A stretch of 41,149 nt of DNA from Enterococcus raffinosus (lineage in GTDB: Bacteria > Bacillota > Bacilli > Lactobacillales > Enterococcaceae), in contig NZ_JXLA01000035.1 in NCBI RefSeq assembly GCF_001886185.1, forward strand, positions 1-41,149, in the 5' to 3' direction. Of the stretch, positions 1 to 8,897 are shown piece after piece. Within the stretch, counting starts at the first letter, position 1; every line of letters begins with the position of its first letter. The notes beneath the pieces are model-generated. The model was not told the origin of the DNA, searched no databases, and saw only the letters and a list, made by a program, of their open reading frames with translations. Made by a program: the position numbers and the translations under genes.

Positions 1-351
1 CAAGGGCTGATAATTATGAAATTAGCTCATATACGTTAGAATATTCTGATTTTTTGCATCCCCTTTTTAATTCATCCGATAAAAAAAGACATCTCTTCCC
101 CTTCTAATTAAAATCAATTCCTGAACAATAACAGAAGCCAAATAATCATTTAGGAAATACCTGCGATTTGCTCCACTACCGCTTTTAAGAGATGTTCATT
201 TTCGCTTTTTTTTAAAATTTCTATTAATAGTCTTTTATTTATGAGAACTATATCCAGAAATAGACGCAATTTTCATGTTATAAAATATCACATGAAATGT
301 TCGCAAAAATTATTCAATTCATCAAAAATACATTTTTCATTACATAAAACC

Positions 352-380
352 TTGACCAGATACTTTTTTCAGTATAGTAT
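352..380 (+). promoter_or_regulatory. Sigma-A promoter of the amt-PII gene
   Basis: The -35 TTGACC (352-357) is separated by 17 nt from the -10 TAGTAT (375-380). The predicted start of transcription is near 387, about 30 nt upstream of the ATG. A GlnR-type box overlaps the last base of the -10 and the start site. The ribosome binding site AGAAAGGG lies at 402-409. Confidence 0.75.
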
Positions 381-396
381 GTTAGAAAATATAACA
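380..396 (+). promoter_or_regulatory. GlnR/TnrA box (repressor position)
   Basis: TGTTAGAAAATATAACA fits the known GlnR/TnrA consensus TGTNA-N7-TNACA perfectly; the arms extend to a 7-7-7 inverted repeat. It sits on the -10/+1 region, so bound GlnR should block transcription under nitrogen excess. The same sequence recurs upstream of the operon that starts at 27617. Confidence 0.85.
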
Positions 397-417
397 TAAA
401 CAGAAAGGGTTGGTTTT

Positions 418-2193
418 ATGTATTCTTCAATTGATGTTGTTTGGACACTTCTTGGTGCTTTTCTGGTATTTTTCATGCAGGCGGGATTCACACTTGTGGA
501 GTCTGGGTTTACTCGGGCAAAAAATGCCGGAAACATTATTATGAAAAACTTGATTGATTTCTGCTTCGGGACATTGCTGTATTGGTTGATTGGTTTTGGG
601 ATTATGTTCGGAGGAAGCAGCGCGATTTTCGGCGGGATTCACTTTTTCGCTGGAAACTCTCTGGCTTTTGACCTTCCTACACCAACCTTCCTACTTTTCC
701 AAACCGTCTTTTGTGCAACAGCGGCAACAATCGTTTCTGGGGCAATGGCCGAACGAACAAATTTCATCGCCTACTGTATTTTCAGTGCGGTGATTAGTGG
801 TTTGATTTACCCAATCTCAGGTCACTGGATTTGGGGCGGCGGCTTTTTGGCAGAAATGGGCTTCCACGATTTTGCTGGTTCAACAGCCGTTCACATGGTT
901 GGCGGGATCGCAGCCTTCACTGGGGCAGCCATCGTTGGTCCCCGAATCGGTAAGTATACTAAGGATAAGAAATCAAATGCCATCCCTGGTCATAATTTAA
1001 CTTTAGCTGCATTGGGTGTCTTTATTTTATGGTTCTCATGGTTTGGCTTTAATGGTGGTTCAACCACTTCAATGACTGGTGATGACACCTTGGTATTAGC
1101 TTCAAATGTTTTGGTCAATACGAACATCGCAGCGGCAACAGGAACATTGACCGCATTGGTTATTTCTTGGTTCAAATATAAAAAGCCAGATGTCTCTTTA
1201 ACTTTAAATGGAACTTTGGCTGGCCTAGTAGGGGTTACTGCTGGCTGTGACATGGTGAGCGCAGGCGGCGCATGTCTCATTGGATTGGCCTCTGGAGCCG
1301 CGATGATCTTCGCGGTCGAATTCATTGATAAAAAACTTCGGGTGGATGATCCTGTTGGAGCTGTAGGGGTTCATGGGGTTTGTGGAGCTCTTGGAACGAT
1401 GTTGACTGGATTGTTGGCTTTAGATGGGGGACTATTCTACGGTGACGGCGCAAGTTTCTTCTTTACACAAATCTTTGGCGTGTTAATTACCGCTGCTTGG
1501 GTTGGTGCTTCAACCACTGTTCTCTTTTTCGCATTGAAATATACGGTTGGTCTAAGAGTCTCAGAAGAGGTTGAACTCGCAGGACTTGATGTAACAGAAC
1601 ACGGTCTGCAAAGTGCCTATAGCGGTTTTGTCGTATCACCCGATATGACAGACAGTAATGAGATTCCACAGACAAATAGCAGCCTTGCTTCTCCAACGAT
1701 GTTCGCAAAGGAACCTGCTTTGGCAACAGATATTTCAACTCTACAAATGGAAGCAGTAGAAACAGCTGAAGGAAAAACGACAACAACGCAATCAGGATGG
1801 AAAAGAATGAGACCTGATGAATTAGAAACGCTACCAATCTCAATGGTATCGGTGGTAGTCAACGAAAACAAATTAGAAGACTTGAAAAAAGGTTTAGAAA
1901 AAATCGGTATTGAAGGTCTGACGGTGACACAAGTATTAGGTCATGGTATTCAAAAAGGCAGCACCGAATACTATCGAGGCTCTGTCGTTCCCACCAAACT
2001 TTTGCCAAAAGTAAAGGTGGATGTCGTAATCAGCAGCATTCCAGTACATCAGGTAATTAATACAATGAAACGGATTTTACACACCGGACAGCCCGGTGAC
2101 GGAAAAATCTTTGTCTCTGCAATGGATAATGTGGTTCGCATCAGCAACAACGATGAAGGGACCGAAGCATTACAAGGGTACCACGCAGATTAA
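418..2193 (+). CDS. amt: Ammonium transporter fused to a C-terminal PII domain
   Basis: A 591-residue fusion. Residues 1 to about 400 are an Amt/Rh-family ammonium channel with about 11 membrane segments and typical Gly-rich helices (for example GAMAERTNF and GHWIWGGGF). A Ser/Thr-rich linker of about 70 residues follows. Residues from about 475 to the end form a PII (GlnB/GlnK) domain, shown by VTQVLGHG, a T-loop ending in LPKVKVDVV, and the GDGKIFV signature. The usual T-loop Tyr51 position appears to be Val (YRGSVV), so uridylylation there is unlikely. PII proteins normally bind Amt trimers in trans and plug the pore with the T-loop; the fusion makes this gate intramolecular. Single-gene unit with a GlnR-controlled promoter and its own terminator. 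The Amt and PII assignments are secure; gating by the fused domain is inferred. Confidence 0.93.
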   Translation: MYSSIDVVWTLLGAFLVFFMQAGFTLVESGFTRAKNAGNIIMKNLIDFCFGTLLYWLIGFGIMFGGSSAIFGGIHFFAGNSLAFDLPTPTFLLFQTVFCATAATIVSGAMAERTNFIAYCIFSAVISGLIYPISGHWIWGGGFLAEMGFHDFAGSTAVHMVGGIAAFTGAAIVGPRIGKYTKDKKSNAIPGHNLTLAALGVFILWFSWFGFNGGSTTSMTGDDTLVLASNVLVNTNIAAATGTLTALVISWFKYKKPDVSLTLNGTLAGLVGVTAGCDMVSAGGACLIGLASGAAMIFAVEFIDKKLRVDDPVGAVGVHGVCGALGTMLTGLLALDGGLFYGDGASFFFTQIFGVLITAAWVGASTTVLFFALKYTVGLRVSEEVELAGLDVTEHGLQSAYSGFVVSPDMTDSNEIPQTNSSLASPTMFAKEPALATDISTLQMEAVETAEGKTTTTQSGWKRMRPDELETLPISMVSVVVNENKLEDLKKGLEKIGIEGLTVTQVLGHGIQKGSTEYYRGSVVPTKLLPKVKVDVVISSIPVHQVINTMKRILHTGQPGDGKIFVSAMDNVVRISNNDEGTEALQGYHAD

Positions 2194-2241
2194 GAAACCC
2201 ATCAAATCAATCCTTTTCTCAGAACTCTTAATCTGCTTGAA

Positions 2242-2276
2242 CTGTCGATAAGATTTTTCTTATCGGCGGTTTTTTT
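2242..2276 (+). terminator. Intrinsic terminator of amt-PII
   Basis: A 12-bp stem (arms 2242-2253 and 2258-2269, with two G-T pairs) around a 4-nt T loop, followed by seven T. Confidence 0.85.
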
Positions 2277-2281
2277 ATCCT

Positions 2282-2947
2282 TCACCGTTCGTTTCCTTTC
2301 TGAATTAATTCTCGCAGCTTCTGCGAATCAATCGAATAGCCGCCTTTAATTTTTTCAATATACCCCTGCTCTCGCAGGTTTTTAAAGGTATGCATCAGAT
2401 GCCGGTAGCTAGTACCCAAATAATCTGCGATTTGCGTATTGTTTTCATGGTATTGCTCATTGACAGCAACTTCTAACAACAACGCCGCCAAACGATATTT
2501 CAATTCAAACGTTTGGGCGTTTGAAAAATGTTCCATTCTAAGCAGAAGTTTTTCTCCGATATATCGAGCAATGTATGTTGGAAATTCAGCCTCCTTCATC
2601 AGCTCCTCTTCTATTACCGTAAATGGGATCGCGAGACACCGAACAGCGCCGATTGCGATCACATCCTTAGGTGTCTCCTCCGCTTTCACTAAGGTCAGTT
2701 CTCCAATGAAATCTCCCACTTCAAGAAATTGCAGAATCAAGCTTTTTCCATTTGGCTCCTGCTGGAGAATTCGTGCTTTCCCTTCTAAAAGAAGATATAA
2801 ATAATCAGGCTTGATCGTTTGCTTGACGATTTTTTCATTGCGTTCATAGATTACTAAGAAACTTTGTTTTAAAATTGATACTGTCAAAAAAGGAAATAAG
2901 TCATTAAATCGCGGCCTATTTTCCATGCTAAATTTTTCTTTTTTCAT
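2282..2947 (-). CDS. YeiL-like Crp/Fnr-family transcriptional regulator
   Basis: 221 residues, the usual length of the family. The N-terminal half is a cyclic-nucleotide-binding-type beta roll (YLYLLLEGKARILQQ and GDFIGELTLV). The C-terminal part is a winged helix with the recognition segment ADYLGTSYRHLMHTFKNL, close to E. coli YeiL (AEYLGVSYRHL). In E. coli YeiL is linked to stationary-phase survival under nitrogen starvation, which fits this nitrogen-rich neighbourhood, but its effector here is unknown. I see no FNR-type Cys cluster. The start is supported by AGGGGA upstream of the ATG. It is divergent from the YczE-like gene at 3036, with an 88-bp gap that may hold its operator. Family confident; target inferred. 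Confidence 0.85.
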   Translation of the reverse strand: MKKEKFSMENRPRFNDLFPFLTVSILKQSFLVIYERNEKIVKQTIKPDYLYLLLEGKARILQQEPNGKSLILQFLEVGDFIGELTLVKAEETPKDVIAIGAVRCLAIPFTVIEEELMKEAEFPTYIARYIGEKLLLRMEHFSNAQTFELKYRLAALLLEVAVNEQYHENNTQIADYLGTSYRHLMHTFKNLREQGYIEKIKGGYSIDSQKLRELIQKGNER

Positions 2948-3035
2948 TTTTTCCCCTAATTAGGCTATATCTCCTAGTGATAATTTTTTTATTCCTTCAT
3001 ACTCATCCTATCAATTAGTTAATGGAGGAACAATT

Positions 3036-3638
3036 ATGACGAATCAAAAAAAATTAACTCTTTCTTTTTTATACTATCTTTTAAGTGCTTTCGGCATCAG
3101 CTTAACACTGAAAGCCAGCATCGGAGTGAGCAGCTTCAACTCTTTAAATGCAACACTAGCAGAATTTAGCCACATTAAAATTGGTACGATTACCGCTGGC
3201 TTGAATTTTTTATTCTTGATCGGTTGTCTATACCTAGATCCGAAAAAGAAACTGAAAAACTATTTGACAATGGGAATTGCCTTGCTGTTTTTTGGCTCCA
3301 CAATTAATCTCTTCACGTATTTTATTTTTCCGCTTTTTTCTCTGCATGCCTATATTCTAAGATGCCTACTCTTTATTCTAGGAACAATCATCGCTGGAAT
3401 CGGTACTGGAAAAGTATTGAAATATCAATTACTTAAATTCCCAATCGAGACCTTTTGTCTCTTCCTCTCTGAGAGAACGGAACACAGCTTCAAGTTTTAT
3501 CGTTACAGCATCGATTTGATTTGTATTTTGACCGCGCTTCTTTTCACCGTTTTCTTCCATTTAACCTTGATGGTGCGCGAAGGTACAGTGATCAGTTTTC
3601 TATTATTGTCACCCGTTATCGCTTGGGCAAAGGAATAA
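3036..3638 (+). CDS. YczE-like integral membrane protein
   Basis: A 200-residue hydrophobic protein with about five membrane segments. The N-terminus contains the family-like stretch SAFGISLTLKASIGVSSFN, and the middle has FGSTINLFTYFIFP, as in the YitT/YczE group of Firmicute membrane proteins. Function is not established for this group, although B. subtilis YczE has been tied to surfactin/PKS production. TGGAGGAAC precedes the ATG at good spacing. It is divergent from and adjacent to the YeiL-like regulator and may be its target. No clear terminator separates it from the convergent PucR-like gene at 3680. Confidence 0.75.
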   Translation: MTNQKKLTLSFLYYLLSAFGISLTLKASIGVSSFNSLNATLAEFSHIKIGTITAGLNFLFLIGCLYLDPKKKLKNYLTMGIALLFFGSTINLFTYFIFPLFSLHAYILRCLLFILGTIIAGIGTGKVLKYQLLKFPIETFCLFLSERTEHSFKFYRYSIDLICILTALLFTVFFHLTLMVREGTVISFLLLSPVIAWAKE

Positions 3639-3679
3639 CTAGTTGTATGAATAAAATTATCGTTAGCGCTATGTAAGTA

Positions 3680-4915
3680 TCACTCATGATAAAGCTGCTC
3701 CTCCAGCTCTATCATGTAAAATGCAAGAAGCAGCGTTCGAAAAGTCTTTGGGTCTTTTAATGACAGCTGAAACACTTCCTCAATCCGTCCAATTCGATAC
3801 AGAAGAGAATTCCGATGAAGATGAAGCTCTTTAGCTGTGATAGAAGTATTTAGCATGTTGTTCACATAGCATTTTAAGGTAATAAAAAGCTCTGTACTGT
3901 TTTCTCTATCATAATCGGTGATATCTGTGATGACCTGAGGAACATAGCTGACCTTCGTGAGCTCTTTCACTCGCGGCAAAAGGATCGCCGGGGTACGGTA
4001 ATCATCGAAGTTATACAGCAGCTTGTCTCTGCTTATTTCTCGACCTATTTCTAGGGCATCCTCGGCTTGCCGTTGATAGATCGCCACCTCTAACAAGTTG
4101 TCAAATTCTTGACTGACGCCGCATTGAGCGCCAAATATTGCTAAAATCGCGCTGACACTGTCCTCAGTGCTGCTCTTTTGCTCAGGTTTATATTGGTATC
4201 GGAGAGTATACAGCATATTGTTCTGAATCAATAAAACCTGATGCTCCGAGAGCTTTTGCAACGCTTTGCGCATATAGGAGAGGACATTTTTTTCATGCTC
4301 GGTCTCGGTACTGACTACTGCAACCTGAAACGGCGGCTGTAGCTCATGCTGCATATTGTAAAACCACGTCTGCAATTGCTTTTCTGTTTGAATGCGGTTA
4401 TTGAACAACTCACTAACGAATACCTTTCGATAAGTGTCATTCATGCTGCTCTCAGAATCATTTCGAACGAAGAAATAGGAGCAGATATTCATGATGATCT
4501 CCATCGCTTTGATGCGCTCCGGCGTAATTTGTTCCCGGCGGCAGCACATGGTCACATACCCTTCCACGATCCCGTTGACCTTGATGATCCCCTGAATTTT
4601 CGGCTGCTCTTTGCTTGATCCCCAATCAACGATATAAGGAGCCTTCTCACTATCAACGGACTGAATAATTCCATCTTCGTAAAGAGAAGCGATCTGCTCC
4701 GTGTCAAGCCCGCCTCGGGAAATCAGATCATCCCAAAGCGGGTCCCCGGTCTGTTCCTTTGGCGCATTTCCCAAAACATTGTATAAGATATCAACCACAA
4801 GAATCGGCACCCCGACGACCTCATAACAAACATCAAGCAGCATTTGAATATTTCTATTGGGCAGACACTTGTATATTTCTTCATACAATTTGATAAAATC
4901 CAATTCTTTTTCCAT
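3680..4915 (-). CDS. PucR/CdaR-type transcriptional regulator
   Basis: A protein of about 411 residues. The first ~150 residues form a sensor-like region; the C-terminal ~60 residues are the PucR-type helix-turn-helix (CYVNNMLNTSITAKELHLHRNS, split around the L-H-R-N-S core, then LLYRIGRIEEVF). Related regulators control purine, glycerate or sugar-acid catabolism. I place the start at the ATG at 4915, 8 nt after GGGGGTG; an in-frame TTG two codons upstream at 4921 lies too close to that site. It is divergent from the short-chain dehydrogenase at 5106, which is its most likely target. The ligand cannot be told from sequence. Confidence 0.85.
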   Translation of the reverse strand: MEKELDFIKLYEEIYKCLPNRNIQMLLDVCYEVVGVPILVVDILYNVLGNAPKEQTGDPLWDDLISRGGLDTEQIASLYEDGIIQSVDSEKAPYIVDWGSSKEQPKIQGIIKVNGIVEGYVTMCCRREQITPERIKAMEIIMNICSYFFVRNDSESSMNDTYRKVFVSELFNNRIQTEKQLQTWFYNMQHELQPPFQVAVVSTETEHEKNVLSYMRKALQKLSEHQVLLIQNNMLYTLRYQYKPEQKSSTEDSVSAILAIFGAQCGVSQEFDNLLEVAIYQRQAEDALEIGREISRDKLLYNFDDYRTPAILLPRVKELTKVSYVPQVITDITDYDRENSTELFITLKCYVNNMLNTSITAKELHLHRNSLLYRIGRIEEVFQLSLKDPKTFRTLLLAFYMIELEEQLYHE

Positions 4916-5105
4916 TACCAATACACCCCCATGTTTGCCATTTTAAAAACGCTAGATTGGTCTACCTTCTTTTTTAAAATTATATAGCACTTTGGGCATT
5001 ATCACAAAATCATCTTTTTTATTTTTGCTTATCCCCAAAGCTGAAAGAATAGGCCTTGTGATACGATGAACGTACCAACTATTTTTTAGAAAAGAGGAGA
5101 TTTAT

Positions 5106-5861
5106 GTGTTTGATTTAACTGGAAATGTAGCAGTCGTAACCGGCGCGTCGGCGGGACTTGGCCGCCAATTTGCTTTGGCTTTGGCGAGACAAGGAGCGGA
5201 TGTCGCTATCCTTGCAAGAAGAACCGAAAAACTAGAAAGCGTAGCTAAAGAGGTAGAGACCCTGGGAGTGAAGTGTTTACCTGTAACTTGCGATGTAACC
5301 GATACTAACCAAATTGAAGAAGCAGTCAAAGCGGTAACTGACAAATTTGGTACAGTTGATATCTTAGTGAACAACGCCGGCGGGGGCTCTGGTGCGCCAA
5401 TTGAAGAACTATCTGAAGAAACGTGGCATAAAGTCATTGCCCTTGATTTAGACGGTATCTTCTATTGTATGAAGTATTTTGGACGAGTAATGCTCGAAAA
5501 AGGCTACGGTCGAGTAGTCAACGTTTCTTCCATTCTAGGTAAAGGAGGCTTGAAAGAATTACCAATTTTACCTTACGCAACTGCTAAAGGCGGGGTCGTC
5601 AATATGACACGTCAAGCAGCAGCAGAATGGTCGCCGAAAGGAATCACCGTAAACGCGCTTTGTCCTGGCTTTTTTGAATCAGAAGCAAACAGTTCTGAAG
5701 CGATGGAGGCCATGAATGAGTTTATTACCTTACGAACAGCGATTAATCGACCTGGCCGCGAAGGGGAATTGGATTCTTCATTAATTTTCCTGGCAGCAAA
5801 AGAATCTTCTTACGTCACAGGAACCATATTGACATGCGATGGCGGGTGGACAGCAATCTAA
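5106..5861 (+). CDS. Short-chain dehydrogenase/reductase (SDR)
   Basis: 251 residues, the classical SDR length. The Rossmann motif TGASAGLG is near residues 12-19, NNAGGG near 89-94, the catalytic Ser at 141/142, and the YxxxK pair Y157/K161 (YATAK). The C-terminus ends in the usual VTGTILTCDGGW. It resembles 3-oxoacyl-ACP-reductase or gluconate-dehydrogenase-type SDRs; the substrate is unknown. The start codon is GTG, preceded by GAGGAG; an overlapping ATG at 5104 in another frame stops after four codons. The gene was probably followed by a flavin enoate reductase, of which only an N-terminal remnant remains at 5889. Confidence 0.9.
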   Translation: MFDLTGNVAVVTGASAGLGRQFALALARQGADVAILARRTEKLESVAKEVETLGVKCLPVTCDVTDTNQIEEAVKAVTDKFGTVDILVNNAGGGSGAPIEELSEETWHKVIALDLDGIFYCMKYFGRVMLEKGYGRVVNVSSILGKGGLKELPILPYATAKGGVVNMTRQAAAEWSPKGITVNALCPGFFESEANSSEAMEAMNEFITLRTAINRPGREGELDSSLIFLAAKESSYVTGTILTCDGGWTAI

Positions 5862-5888
5862 CACCCAAAGGAAAACGAGGTGCTTTAA

Positions 5889-5972
5889 ATGACCTATAAT
5901 TATCAGAAATTAAGACGGCCGATCAAGATCAACAAGATGCGAATAAAAAACCAACGCCCTCTTTTTAGATAA
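5889..5972 (+). pseudogene. 27-codon remnant of an NADH:flavin oxidoreductase (enoate reductase/OYE type)
   Basis: The ORF begins with ATG, has GAGGTG upstream, and encodes YQKLRRPIKINKMRIKN within its first 22 residues. This matches the characteristic N-terminus of the BaiH/enoate-reductase (old yellow enzyme) family, Y-x-x-L-x-x-P-I-K-I-x-x-x-x-x-K-N-R. After that the frame runs into a stop and a terminator, so the other several hundred residues are gone. The simplest reading is a deletion of the body of the gene that followed the SDR. It is too short for a database-free proof; homology is judged from the N-terminal pattern only. Confidence 0.5.
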
Positions 5973-6009
5973 AAAAATCTGAAAAACAACACAATATTTT
6001 ATAAAAAGT

Positions 6010-6048
6010 AAAACCGCTTGTATCATTTCAATCATACAAGCGGTTTTT
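6010..6048. terminator. Bidirectional terminator between SDR unit and napA
   Basis: A 14-bp inverted repeat (AAAACCGCTTGTAT and its complement) with a short loop, flanked by A and T runs, serving the convergent plus-strand SDR unit and minus-strand napA. Confidence 0.85.
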
Positions 6049-6061
6049 AGGATGTAATCCT

Positions 6062-7213
6062 TTAAGTTGGATAAAGCTTTTTTGTGAAATATTTTAATAA
6101 AAACGGCGACGATAACGTAGTGAATAAGATGACCAAAATAATAGAAGAATAATACTTTCCCGTAACTAGATGTGCTTGGAATCCTAGCTGCACAATAATC
6201 AGAGCCATCTCACCACGAGACACCATGCCTGACCCTACCATTAAACTGCTTTGCTTATCAAACCCGCAGAAACGGCTGCCCATGAATCCACCTAACAGCT
6301 TGGAAAAAATAGCGATGACTGTAAAAAAAAGAATAAATAGCAATTGCTTCGCTAGATCGTCAAAAGTCACCTCTAGACCGATACTAATGAAGAAAACCGG
6401 AATAAATACCGCATAACCGATTGCCTCAATATTGTACCTTACATCCTTCCAAACGTTGGTTTGACCAATCGCGATCCCGGTAGAAAAGGCACCAATCACC
6501 GAGCTTAAGCCAATAAAATCCGCCACGAAAGACATACTCAGACATAGCGTCAGAGATACGATGATGACAGAAGACTGAGCGAATATCTTCTTACTCAATC
6601 TCATCAGATACGGCGCCCCCCAGCGAATCAAGAAGAAAACCGCGAGAAAGAAAAGCACTTGAGCAATCAACATGAAGCCTAAGGGTCGTTCGCTCCCACC
6701 TTCAACTCCTAATAACGGCATACATAGACTAACGATTAGCACAACTAAAATGTCATCCACTACAGCTGCTCCTAAGATGGTCGAACCCTCTTTGGTTTTA
6801 ACGACCTTTAATTCTTTTAGAACTTCAACGGATATACTAACAGAGGTCGCCGCTAAAATTAATCCGAAGAAAAATGATTGGCTTATTGGAACACCGAAGA
6901 GACTCCCGCTCCCCGTTCCTAATAATAAAGGAAATAAAATGCCCAGCAAGGCAACGAAAACTCCCGGCCGAAAATACTTTCGCAGCAGCGGCAGGTTGCT
7001 TTCGATTCCTGCTAAAAACATCAGTAAGATCACTCCGATCTCAGAAAAATCCTTCACCAGGATATCTGGATGGACAATCCTTAAGCCGCCGTTTCCCAAG
7101 AGAATTCCCACAAGCAATTGCCCGATCACTGCTGGAATCCCTATTCTTCGTGAAAAGTGACTAGCTAAGGTAACACTTACTAAGATCAAACACAAAACAC
7201 CAATAAACTCCAT
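6062..7213 (-). CDS. napA: Na+/H+ antiporter, NapA type (CPA2 family)
   Basis: 383 residues, the same length as Enterococcus hirae NapA, with the same opening MEFIGxLCLIL and GIPAVIGQLL. There are about 12 membrane segments, and the ion-binding region includes ASVDD/AVVDDILV-type acidic residues near the middle of the protein. It exports Na+ (or Li+) in exchange for H+ and supports salt and pH homeostasis. The ribosome binding site GTGGAGG precedes the ATG. Appears monocistronic, ending in the bidirectional terminator at 6010-6048. A close paralogue lies at 37670-38818. Confidence 0.9.
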   Translation of the reverse strand: MEFIGVLCLILVSVTLASHFSRRIGIPAVIGQLLVGILLGNGGLRIVHPDILVKDFSEIGVILLMFLAGIESNLPLLRKYFRPGVFVALLGILFPLLLGTGSGSLFGVPISQSFFFGLILAATSVSISVEVLKELKVVKTKEGSTILGAAVVDDILVVLIVSLCMPLLGVEGGSERPLGFMLIAQVLFFLAVFFLIRWGAPYLMRLSKKIFAQSSVIIVSLTLCLSMSFVADFIGLSSVIGAFSTGIAIGQTNVWKDVRYNIEAIGYAVFIPVFFISIGLEVTFDDLAKQLLFILFFTVIAIFSKLLGGFMGSRFCGFDKQSSLMVGSGMVSRGEMALIIVQLGFQAHLVTGKYYSSIILVILFTTLSSPFLLKYFTKKLYPT

Positions 7214-7405
7214 CTCTTCGCCTCCACCTACGCAAAATGAAAAGCTAGCGTTAATTCAATTGTATTCGCTTCCAACAAGGAAGTCTATTGGAAAAATGAG
7301 ATTAACAACAAGAAAGCTTTTGCAAACTCAGTCTGCATTGGAGAATTAAGCTATCAAAATTACGGCTACATGAAGACAGTCACTTGAAAAATTTTATACT
7401 TTCTC

Positions 7406-7448
7406 AAAAAAAGAATCCGAGTCTCGTAAAAGATACGAACTCGAACTC
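7406..7448 (-). terminator. Terminator of the licT-bglP-bglA operon
   Basis: On the minus strand, a stem of about 10 bp (CGAGTTCGTA paired with TACGAGACTCG, one bulged G) is followed by a T7 run. It lies just after the stop of bglA. The rest of 7214-7405 holds only the napA promoter region. Confidence 0.75.
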
Positions 7449-7458
7449 CATGTTTCAA

Positions 7459-8871
<1,413 letters not shown>

Positions 8872-8897
8872 TTACACTCTCCAATTCGTTGTTTCGT

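Larger units (their letters stand above)
1..417. other. Upstream region of amt-PII with no convincing gene
   Basis: AT-rich stretch. Positions 352-396 hold the promoter and GlnR box of the downstream gene (listed separately). On the minus strand, 150-272 is a 39-codon open frame with no ATG (a possible TTG at 267-269) and a protein-like composition ending in KAVVEQIAGIS. It could be the decayed 3' end of a gene, but there is no ribosome binding site and I do not recognise it. I see nothing else. Confidence 0.5.

Noticed and set aside
150-272. 39-codon minus-strand frame upstream of amt-PII as a gene
   Set aside because: No ATG and no ribosome binding site; it is noted only as a possible remnant.
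4990-5040. Inverted repeat CTTTGGG/CCCAAAG between the PucR-like gene and the SDR as an operator
   Set aside because: 7-bp arms 37 bp apart in a 190-bp region are expected by chance; there is no other support.
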